NCBI GenBank assembly: GCA_025966215.1
Contig: JAOPVM010000094.1
Location: forward strand, 1-5,163
Length of the DNA stretch: 5,163 bases
Direction of reading: 5' to 3'
Origin: Klenkia sp.
Lineage (GTDB): Bacteria; Actinomycetota; Actinomycetes; Mycobacteriales; Geodermatophilaceae
The position numbers and the translations under genes are program-made. Of this stretch, positions 1-4,879 are shown one piece after another. The notes beneath the pieces were generated by a model. It was not told the origin of the DNA and searched no databases. It saw only the letters and a list, made by a program, of their open reading frames with translations. Positions within the stretch are counted from its first letter, which is position 1. Each line of letters begins with the position of its first letter.

Positions 1-41
1 TGCTCACCGTCGCCGTCCCCACGCCCCCGGCGCTGCCGTGA
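1..41 (+). CDS. C-terminal tail of an upstream gene (partial)
   Basis: Reading from position 3 gives twelve residues, LTVAVPTPPALP, and then TGA at 39-41. The stop overlaps the GTG start of the next gene as GTGA, the same style of junction seen at 2426-2429 and, as ATGA, at 697-700 and 987-990. That shared spacing is the main reason to believe the reading. Too little is present to name a product. The tail loosely resembles residues 153-162 of the next protein (LHLAVPRAPQ), so it could belong to a related protein, but twelve residues cannot decide this. Confidence 0.5.
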   Translation, partial: LTVAVPTPPALP

Positions 42-700
42 CGCCGGACCCGGCGCCGCCCGCCACGCCCGGCCGGTACCGGCTGACCGTGCCGGAGGGG
101 TGGTGGGCGATCAACCTGGGCCCGACCCGGGCAGAGGCCAACGTGGCGGCGCTGGTGGACCACCAGTGGCGGGGCGTGGACGACGCACCGCACCTCAAGG
201 CCGAGGCGCGCGCCGCCCTGCTCCGGCAGGCTCAGGACGCGGCCGACGCCGGTGGACTCCAGCTCTTCCTCTCCGTCGGCACGCTCGGCGGGATTCCGCT
301 GTCGGCTTCGCTGCTGGTCAGTGCGGTGCCGCTCGCGGCGCCCGACGAACTGACCGATCTGGCGCAGCACGGGCGTGCGAGCGGGCGCGACGTCACGCAG
401 GTGGACCTGCCGGCCGGGGCCGCCGTGCGCACTTTCTGGCGGCAGCCACCGGGGGACGACGACCCGTCCGGGCTGGTCACCACCTGTCTCGACCTGCACC
501 TCGCCGTCCCGCGTGCACCCCAGGTCCTGGTCCTGCAGTTCCGGACGCCGATGGAGCCGCTGGCGGAGGTGCTGGTCGAGGTCTTCGACGCGATCGCCGG
601 CACCCTGCGCTGGGTGCAGGAGCGTCCGGTGGATTCCGAGCCGGGCCAGGACCGGGACGGATACGATTCCGCGGCACCGACGACACGGGGGTGGGGATGA
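38..700 (+). CDS. Uncharacterised 220-aa T7SS-cluster protein, possible Mog1/PsbP-like fold
   Basis: A soluble, acidic protein of 220 residues with no signal peptide and no membrane helix. It opens with a disordered proline-rich stretch, then YRLTVPEGWWAINLGP at about 14-29. A helical segment follows (30-70), then alternating beta-like stretches (74-98), the motif LPAGAAVR (124-131), a strand pair containing LHLAVPRAPQVLVLQF (153-168), a C-terminal helix (171-190) and a charged tail. A 'P-x-GW' entry, a central AG-AVR and a late hydrophobic strand before a final helix recall the Mog1/PsbP-like proteins common beside actinobacterial secretion genes; that fold is inference. The product of 3699-4277 has the same layout. 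GTG at 38 is chosen because it overlaps the upstream stop; no Shine-Dalgarno is visible, so coupled translation is likely. Function is unknown; a chaperone or adaptor for the secreted proteins encoded next is plausible. The CDS is well supported by codon bias and neighbour overlaps. Confidence 0.85.
   Translation: MTPDPAPPATPGRYRLTVPEGWWAINLGPTRAEANVAALVDHQWRGVDDAPHLKAEARAALLRQAQDAADAGGLQLFLSVGTLGGIPLSASLLVSAVPLAAPDELTDLAQHGRASGRDVTQVDLPAGAAVRTFWRQPPGDDDPSGLVTTCLDLHLAVPRAPQVLVLQFRTPMEPLAEVLVEVFDAIAGTLRWVQERPVDSEPGQDRDGYDSAAPTTRGWG
687..696 (+). promoter_or_regulatory. Ribosome binding site for the 697 gene
   Basis: A purine-rich GGGGGTGGGG run ends directly before ATG 697. It supports starting the small secreted protein at 697, which overlaps the previous stop by ATGA, rather than at an in-frame upstream codon. 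It is G-rich rather than a canonical GGAGG, so re-initiation after the upstream stop probably also contributes. Confidence 0.45.
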
Positions 701-990
701 GCGACCGGCTGCGGGTCGACCTGGGCCAGCTGGAGGAGGCGGCCCGGCAACTCGACTCTGTGGGGCACGAATTCCAGCAGGCCGGGAACCTGGTCGACGA
801 CGCCCGCTCGGCAGTCGGGCACGACGGGCTCGCCGCACAGCTGGACCACTTCGCCGACGGCTGGAAGGTGCGCCGTGAAGACCTGCTCGAGGACATGACC
901 CGCCTGGCGGGGATGACGCACGAGGCCGTCCGCACCTATCGCGACGTCGACGACGACCTCGCCAGCGCTTTCGAGGGGACCGCCAGATGA
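697..990 (+). CDS. WXG100/EspC-like type VII secretion small substrate
   Basis: This 97-residue, almost wholly helical protein has the size and layout of ESX small secreted substrates: helix 1 (VDLGQLEEAARQLDSVGHEF, 7-26), a turn, and helix 2 from about 44. The Trp expected at the hairpin is W56 in DGWKVRR, but the Gly of the WxG motif is replaced (W-K-V). The tail carries YRDVD at 81-85, a match to the YxxxD/E export signal read by the T7SS ATPase in characterised ESX systems. The N-terminal pattern (RLRVDLGQLEEAA) also resembles the EspC-type branch. It should form a helical hairpin and pair with a second helical protein; the WXG-like N-terminus of the next gene product, or the minus-strand WXG100 protein at 4348-4644, are the candidates in view. 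It overlaps both neighbours by 4 nt (ATGA each side). Family assignment is strong; the exact partner is inferred. Confidence 0.85.
   Translation: MSDRLRVDLGQLEEAARQLDSVGHEFQQAGNLVDDARSAVGHDGLAAQLDHFADGWKVRREDLLEDMTRLAGMTHEAVRTYRDVDDDLASAFEGTAR
973..978 (+). promoter_or_regulatory. Ribosome binding site for the 987 gene
   Basis: GAGGGG lies 8 nt before ATG 987, within the end of the preceding coding region. It is the clearest Shine-Dalgarno inside the operon and fixes the start of the large secreted protein at the ATGA overlap. Confidence 0.65.
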
Positions 991-2429
991 GCCGCCGCCC
1001 CTCCGACTGGTCCCCCCTGGCCGGCAGCGACCTCGTCCCGGGTGATCCCGACGAGGTCGAGCGCATCGCCTCCCGCTACGCCGCGACGGCACGCGCGCTG
1101 CGCGACCAGTCTGCCCGGCTGCGTGCCCTCGCCGGCGATCGCGGCTGGGAGAGCAACGCAGCCGACGAGTGGCGGCACCAGGGGCGGGAGGTCGCCCAGA
1201 AGCTGGAGAAGGTCGTCGACCGGTACGAGACGGCGGGAAGAGCCCTGCGCACGTACGGCGGTCAGCTCCGCGGCGCCCAGTACCAGTCCCAGCGCGCCCT
1301 CGACCTCGCGCAGGACGCCGAACGCCGGGCCCGGGCGGCGGACCGGGCGATCGCCGACGAGGCACGCCGCCACGCCCAGGCACCGCCGGAGACCCCGCCG
1401 CCGGACACGTCGCACCTGCGCCGCCAGGGGGAGCAGGCCGAGGGCGACCTGGCCCGGGCGAGATCTCTGCTGCGTGGTGCCGTCAGGGACCGCGACGCGG
1501 CGGCGACGGTCGCGGCCAACGCGATCGAGGACATCACCGGCAGCGACGGGCTGGACGACGGCCGGTTCGCCGGGGTGCGCAAGTGGTTCGGGGACCGGGT
1601 CGAGTGGCTGGACCGCAATCTCCGGAACATCACCGACATGGCCGGGTGGATCGCGACGGTCGCCAGCGGGCTGGCCCTGGCGGTCGGGTGGATCCCCGTC
1701 ATCGGCCAGTTGGCGGCGGCGGTGCTGACAGCCATCGCGGCACTGGCGACGCTCGTGGCCCTCATCGGCTCACTGGTGATGGCAATGCAGGGGCGGGCCG
1801 GCTGGGCCGAGGTCGGCCTGAACCTGTTCTCGCTCGTCACCCTCGGCGTCGGCCGGGCCGCGGTCGCGGGCGTCAAGATCATGGGGCGAGGGGCGCGCGC
1901 CGCCGCGCAGGCCGGAAAGACCGACGAACTGGTCGCCGCGTCGGTGGCGCTCCGAGGTGGCCAGGTCGGCGGGAAGACGCTCCGCCGCATGACGATCGCG
2001 GCCCGCCGCCAGGCCAAGACCCAGCCCGGAACCGGTCTCACCCGCGACCAGATGGCCGACGCTCTCACGCATGCGCCGTCGCGACTCCCGCAGGCCGTCC
2101 GCGCCGCGTTCAACCCGGTCGCCATGGGCCGGGAAGCCGTCGACGGCATCCGGGGGCTGCTCCAGCCGCAGAACTGGCGGGCCGCCCAGCAGGCGAGTGG
2201 AGCCGCCCATCCCCTGCTCGACGACGCGGCCCGGTTCGAGGTGGCCCAGGTCGGAAGGCTGAGCGACGAGGCGCGGAACCTGTCGGGTGTCCGCAACTAC
2301 ACCAACGCGCTCACCTGGCAGCAGAACACTCTGCTGGGCTCGAACGCGGCCTCGGGCACGGCCGATGCGCTGGACAAGGCCGGAGTCTTCGACGGCATCA
2401 AGGCCGAGACAGTGACCCCGCCCCGGTGA
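987..2429 (+). CDS. Putative T7SS-secreted protein with WXG-like N-terminus and hydrophobic core
   Basis: A 480-residue multidomain protein. Residues 18-115 form a WXG100-like helical hairpin: GDPDEVERIASRYAATA starts helix 1, the turn holds GW at 53-54, and AADEWRHQG opens a long second helix. A linker rich in Pro (131-141) leads to another Arg/Ala-rich coiled coil (143-185). Residues 217-240 and 242-268 are strongly hydrophobic, with IPVIGQ between them, and 274-299 form a third, weaker hydrophobic segment. Residues 300-480 are soluble and mostly helical. The arrangement matches actinobacterial 'putative T7SS-secreted' proteins, whose C-termini often carry polymorphic toxins. Here I recognise no nuclease, ADP-ribosyltransferase, deaminase or peptidase motif, so the role of the C-terminus is open. 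No clear YxxxD/E motif was seen within it, so export may depend on the YRDVD tail of the preceding gene product, with which it overlaps by ATGA. It overlaps the next gene by GTGA. Confidence 0.85.
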   Translation: MSRRPSDWSPLAGSDLVPGDPDEVERIASRYAATARALRDQSARLRALAGDRGWESNAADEWRHQGREVAQKLEKVVDRYETAGRALRTYGGQLRGAQYQSQRALDLAQDAERRARAADRAIADEARRHAQAPPETPPPDTSHLRRQGEQAEGDLARARSLLRGAVRDRDAAATVAANAIEDITGSDGLDDGRFAGVRKWFGDRVEWLDRNLRNITDMAGWIATVASGLALAVGWIPVIGQLAAAVLTAIAALATLVALIGSLVMAMQGRAGWAEVGLNLFSLVTLGVGRAAVAGVKIMGRGARAAAQAGKTDELVAASVALRGGQVGGKTLRRMTIAARRQAKTQPGTGLTRDQMADALTHAPSRLPQAVRAAFNPVAMGREAVDGIRGLLQPQNWRAAQQASGAAHPLLDDAARFEVAQVGRLSDEARNLSGVRNYTNALTWQQNTLLGSNAASGTADALDKAGVFDGIKAETVTPPR

Positions 2430-3709
2430 CCGTGCCCTCACCCTCTCCCGACTCGGATTGCGCGGCGGGGTCGCCGCCCGTCGTCCATCCGGGCATGCGC
2501 GGGCTGCCCGACCGTGCGGCAATACGCGAGGTCGCCCTGCACGCGGAGCCGGGCGCGCTGGTGCTCACCCGTGCCGGGCGGGAGCTGCGCCGACTGCGGG
2601 TCGGCCCTGGGGCGGAGGTCGAGCAGGCGCTGCACCTCGGCGGGCCGGTCCTCGGTGACGTCGCGCCGGACATGCTGGGGGCGATCGACCTGGTGGACGG
2701 ACACGGAGGCCGAGTGGCCCGCCTGGACCTGGGGGACTGGGTGCCGGAGGCCGACGAGCTCACGACATCCGCGGAGGCGTTGCGCCGGTCGGGCCTCGGG
2801 TCGTTGCTCGAACGCGCCGGACTTCCCGTGCGGCCCGTGCCGGCCTCGCAGCTGGCCGACGCGCTCCGCGCGGCCGTACCTCCACTTCTCCCGCTCCGAC
2901 GGATGCCCGTGGCCTTCACCGCGCTCCGATCTGTCGCGGTGGTCGTCGCTGTCGCGGCGTTGATCGTCGCCGTCGTCGGGGACGTGCCCGATCTGCTCTG
3001 GCAGGGGGCCGGCTTCGGTCTCCTGCTGAGCACGATCGCCGGTCTGGCGCTGTGGCTGTCGGCCGCGGCCCGGGACCGGATCGTCGACGGGGATCACCCG
3101 GTGCTCCGGCCGCACCCGTCGACCCCGGTGACCCGCCGGTTCTGCCGGGTCGCTCGGCTGCGGGTGGAACCCGACGTCGTCGTCGTGATCGACGGGCTGG
3201 GGCGGGAGCGCCGGCTTCCTCGGCTCGGCGCACTGGCCGTCACCACTGCCGCCGTGGTCCGGGACGGCACCGACCGGGCGCAGGTCGAGCTCCGTACGGC
3301 CTCCGGGGTTCCTCGTGCGACGCTGCCCTGTGACCAGTGGTGCGCAGGGCACGGCGGGGACGCGGCCCTGTCGCACGTGTGCGCCGCCGGCGGTCTCGCT
3401 CTCGAGCGGGGGAGCGCACCCGCCCGTCGTCCGCAGGCGGAGGAGGAGCGAGCGCGGCAGGTCTTCTCGTCGCACGACAACCGCACCGTGGCGCGCACGA
3501 TGTGGCCGCATGGGCTGCCCGGCGCTGCCGCCGTGTGGCAGACCGCCGCATTCGCCTGGCTGTTGCTGCTCTACAGCTTCTCCGACGACCCGCCGGCGTT
3601 CACCCGGGCGATGCTGGGCACCGCGGGTGCGCTGGCGCTGCTGCCGCACCTCGCCCGTCTCGCGGTCCGGCGGTTCTGGCTCGACGTCCCGATGACTGAT
3701 GACCGCTGA
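2426..3709 (+). CDS. Four-helix membrane protein with two PH-like soluble domains
   Basis: A 427-residue integral membrane protein with predicted helices at about 163-185, 190-212, 368-386 and 395-415. The soluble part before helix 1 (about 40-140) and the one between helices 2 and 3 (about 243-328) look alike. Each has a beta-rich stretch with a GRELRRL or GRERRLPRL element, then a hydrophobic strand, a short Gly-containing turn, a Trp (W105 in DLGDWVP, W305 in CDQWCAG) and a closing helix with a Gly-Leu (RAGLPV, AGGLAL). This pattern is typical of bacterial PH-like domains. With four helices both domains fall on the same side, presumably the cytoplasm. It matches no core Ecc component that I know. 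The start is uncertain: GTG 2426 overlaps the previous stop by GTGA and is preferred; GTG 2432 and ATG 2495 (residue 24) are alternatives, because residues 1-22 look disordered. A membrane accessory to secretion of the upstream proteins, or an immunity-like partner, are both possible. Confidence 0.82.
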   Translation: MTVPSPSPDSDCAAGSPPVVHPGMRGLPDRAAIREVALHAEPGALVLTRAGRELRRLRVGPGAEVEQALHLGGPVLGDVAPDMLGAIDLVDGHGGRVARLDLGDWVPEADELTTSAEALRRSGLGSLLERAGLPVRPVPASQLADALRAAVPPLLPLRRMPVAFTALRSVAVVVAVAALIVAVVGDVPDLLWQGAGFGLLLSTIAGLALWLSAAARDRIVDGDHPVLRPHPSTPVTRRFCRVARLRVEPDVVVVIDGLGRERRLPRLGALAVTTAAVVRDGTDRAQVELRTASGVPRATLPCDQWCAGHGGDAALSHVCAAGGLALERGSAPARRPQAEEERARQVFSSHDNRTVARTMWPHGLPGAAAVWQTAAFAWLLLLYSFSDDPPAFTRAMLGTAGALALLPHLARLAVRRFWLDVPMTDDR

Positions 3710-4277
3710 GGTGCTCGAGCTCGACCTGGACCCGGACCCGGGGTGGTACCCCGTGCCGGAGGACGACGTCGACCTCTACGACTGGGCTCTCGACCTGGTC
3801 CGGGAGCGCGCCGGGGCCGACGCAGGCGACGACGTCGTCCTGGCTGCGGCGGAGGACGTCGTCCGGCACGGCCGCCCCGCCCGCGAGGACCTGGTGGAGC
3901 TGGCGTACGTCTTCCACCCCGATCCGCTGGGGCCGGTGCTGGCCGTCTGCCACATCGAGCTCGTCTTCGGCACGGCCGGAGACCTTCCGTCGGCCGCCGA
4001 GATCGCCGCCTCCCTCACCCAGCGGCTGCCAGAGCACCTCGGGGAGCCGGACGTGGAGGAGCGCTTGCTGACGGCCGGACCGGCGGTCCGGCAGCACGCC
4101 ATGCGGACCGAGGACGACGGCGCGGTGGTCGAGCAGGTCACCTACGTCGTGACGGTGCCCGCTCTCGACGACGCGCTGCTGCGCATCACCACGTCGTGGC
4201 GGGCGGTGGCGCTCGGCGACGCGTTGGTGGAGCAGGGCGACCGCCTGGCCGCCGGGCTCGTCGTCCGCACGTCCTGA
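3699..4277 (+). CDS. Uncharacterised 192-aa protein, distant relative of the 38-700 product
   Basis: A very acidic soluble protein with no signal peptide or membrane helix. It begins with an Asp-rich segment and DPGWYPVP (13-20), continues through a helix (26-58) and beta-like stretches (65-90), then a helix with TQRLPEHLG, the motif TAGPAVRQH (125-133), the strand pair EQVTYVVTVPALDDALLRIT (145-164) and a final helix (173-187). The order and spacing of GW, AG-AVR, VP and the last helix parallel the product of 38-700, suggesting two diverged copies of one fold, perhaps Mog1/PsbP-like. ATG 3699 overlaps the end of the membrane-protein gene by 11 nt, so translation is probably coupled; no good Shine-Dalgarno was seen. 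It is the last gene of the operon and is followed by a strong terminator hairpin. Function is unknown; chaperone, adaptor or immunity roles cannot be separated from sequence. Confidence 0.82.
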   Translation: MTAEVLELDLDPDPGWYPVPEDDVDLYDWALDLVRERAGADAGDDVVLAAAEDVVRHGRPAREDLVELAYVFHPDPLGPVLAVCHIELVFGTAGDLPSAAEIAASLTQRLPEHLGEPDVEERLLTAGPAVRQHAMRTEDDGAVVEQVTYVVTVPALDDALLRITTSWRAVALGDALVEQGDRLAAGLVVRTS

Positions 4278-4292
4278 CCGACCGGCCACCGA

Positions 4293-4332
4293 CGACACGG
4301 GCCGCCTCGCGTGTGCGAGGCGGCCCGTGTCG
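4293..4332. terminator. Bidirectional intrinsic terminator hairpin
   Basis: A perfect 18-bp inverted repeat, left arm CGACACGGGCCGCCTCGC at 4293-4310 and right arm at 4315-4332, with a four-base GTGT loop. It lies 15 nt after the stop of the plus-strand operon (4277) and 15 nt past the stop of the convergent minus-strand gene (4348), so one element can end transcription from both sides. There is no T-run after either arm, which is normal for GC-rich actinobacterial terminators. Confidence 0.9.
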
Positions 4333-4347
4333 GAGGCGCGGAAGGGA

Positions 4348-4644
4348 TCAGCGGCCGAGGGAGCTGGCCAGCTGGGTGTCGGCGTCGCGGAAGGTCGAGG
4401 CGGCCTGGTTGAGGTAGGAGGCCATGCCGTCGAGGCCCTCAATCATGTTCTTGGCGCCGGTGTTGAACTCGTCGTAGGAGGCTTGGAAGCTCTTGCTGGA
4501 GCTGTCGGTGACGTAGCCGTCGGCCACGAGCTGGTCGACAAGGCCCTTCAGCTGGCCCAGCATGCCGTCGATCTCGGTGCGCCCGTTCGACAGCCGGCCC
4601 GCGGCGTCTTCCATCTGCTGGTAGGTGACGTTGACATTCGCCAT
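4348..4644 (-). CDS. WXG100-family (ESAT-6-like) protein with variant motif
   Basis: A 98-residue helical-hairpin protein starting MANVNVTYQQMEDAAGRL. It has the ESAT-6-like length, no cysteine, and two long amphipathic helices (about 8-42 and 50-88). The turn where WxG is expected reads ADGYVTDSSSKSF (41-53), so Tyr44 stands in for Trp and Thr46 for Gly; the following SSSKSF keeps the usual start of helix 2, including Phe53. The C-terminal region reads TFRDADTQLAS, in which Phe85 replaces the Tyr of the YxxxD/E signal. From memory, close relatives with this MANVNVTY/GYVTDSS form are widespread in streptomycetes and allies as 'WXG100 family type VII secretion target'. Characterised WXG100 proteins form dimers and are exported by the EccC ATPase. 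No partner gene is adjacent; it sits alone, convergent with the effector operon. ATG at 4644-4642 has a modest GGAA at 4654-4651. I give no esx symbol, since A/B orthology cannot be assigned. Confidence 0.9.
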   Translation of the reverse strand: MANVNVTYQQMEDAAGRLSNGRTEIDGMLGQLKGLVDQLVADGYVTDSSSKSFQASYDEFNTGAKNMIEGLDGMASYLNQAASTFRDADTQLASSLGR

Positions 4645-4712
4645 GGGTTATTCCAATCGGGATAGCCGGGTGCGGACGTCGCACCGGTGAGACGGAGCAG
4701 TTTCCGATCCGG

Positions 4713-4721
4713 ACGGTAACA
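4713..4721 (-). promoter_or_regulatory. Possible extended -10 promoter of the WXG100 gene
   Basis: On the minus strand TGTTACCGT matches an extended -10 (TGn followed by TAnnnT). It lies about 70 nt before the start codon at 4644, which would give a leader of roughly 60 nt. No convincing -35 hexamer is placed 16-18 nt upstream, so this is only a candidate. Confidence 0.25.
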
Positions 4722-4754
4722 GTCGAACACCCTCTGTGCGCCCCCTTCTCCGGG

Positions 4755-4763
4755 TTGTCCACA
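4755..4763 (+). promoter_or_regulatory. Consensus actinobacterial DnaA box
   Basis: TTGTCCACA is an exact match to the DnaA-box consensus described for streptomycetes. It is the only one I found in the window and sits in the divergent intergenic region between the WXG100 gene and the EthD-family gene. A lone box could bind DnaA to modulate one of these promoters or simply be chance; there is no cluster that would suggest an origin. Confidence 0.4.
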
Positions 4764-4800
4764 GGCCCGTTGCGACAGATCCGCTCCGGCGACCGACCAC

Positions 4801-4856
4801 GGCTCCGGAGTCGCGCCCGGAGCCCGACACCTGTTGGGTGGAGCCCGGTCCCACCC
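4801..4856. repeat. Cluster of inverted and direct repeats upstream of the EthD-family gene
   Basis: Three symmetric elements abut or overlap. GGCTCCGG (4801-4808) pairs perfectly with CCGGAGCC (4817-4824). CCCGACA (4823-4829) faces TGTTGGG (4832-4838) with one mismatch. GGGTGG (4836-4841) pairs with CCACCC (4851-4856). In addition GGAGCCCG occurs twice, at 4819-4826 and 4840-4847, exactly 21 bp apart, so GGCTCC at 4801-4806 could pair with either copy. The cluster ends 8 nt before the Shine-Dalgarno at 4865, so it could be an operator or a structured leader for the gene at 4880. Confidence 0.4.
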
Positions 4857-4864
4857 CGAGATCC

Positions 4865-4870
4865 GGAGGT
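4865..4870 (+). promoter_or_regulatory. Shine-Dalgarno of the EthD-family gene
   Basis: GGAGGT, a near-perfect anti-16S match, lies 9 nt before GTG 4880 and 6 nt before the adjacent in-frame TTG 4877. It marks the start of the EthD-family gene. GTG is preferred because the family usually begins directly with a short Met-His/Arg-Leu strand. Confidence 0.75.
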
Positions 4871-4879
4871 CGCGCGTTG

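Noticed and set aside
232..1383. 383-residue minus-strand open frame
   Set aside because: It crosses three plus-strand genes and is compositionally biased; a shadow of high GC content.
1169..2425. Long open frame continuing upstream in frame with the membrane-protein gene, giving an 846-residue reading
   Set aside because: The upstream part lies wholly within the T7SS-secreted gene and translates to Gly/Arg/Pro-rich low-complexity text typical of an off-frame reading in GC-rich DNA; protein-like sequence begins only after the GTG at 2426.
987..2429. Polymorphic toxin with immunity gene immediately downstream
   Set aside because: No known toxin motif was seen in the C-terminus, and the downstream four-helix protein is larger and more complex than usual immunity proteins; kept only as an open possibility.
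2438..3649. 403-residue minus-strand open frame
   Set aside because: Antisense to the membrane-protein gene, with Arg/Gly/Pro/His-rich composition and no recognisable domain; the plus-strand reading has clear membrane helices and junction overlaps.
3828..3839. Perfect 12-bp palindrome GACGACGTCGTC
   Set aside because: It lies in frame within a CDS encoding Asp-Asp-Val-Val, and similar Asp/Val codon strings recur nearby, so codon usage explains it.
3600..4442. 280-residue minus-strand open frame running through the terminator hairpin
   Set aside because: It would read through the 18-bp terminator and overlaps both convergent genes; its composition is not protein-like.
4327..4665. Plus-strand 112-residue frame rich in Val/Gly/Leu opposite the WXG100 gene
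   Set aside because: Looks protein-like only because it is antisense to a helical gene; the minus-strand reading is a clear WXG100 family member.
4645..4879. Origin of replication or attachment site in the intergenic region
   Set aside because: Only one DnaA box, no AT-rich element, and no tRNA, integrase or direct-repeat boundary in view.
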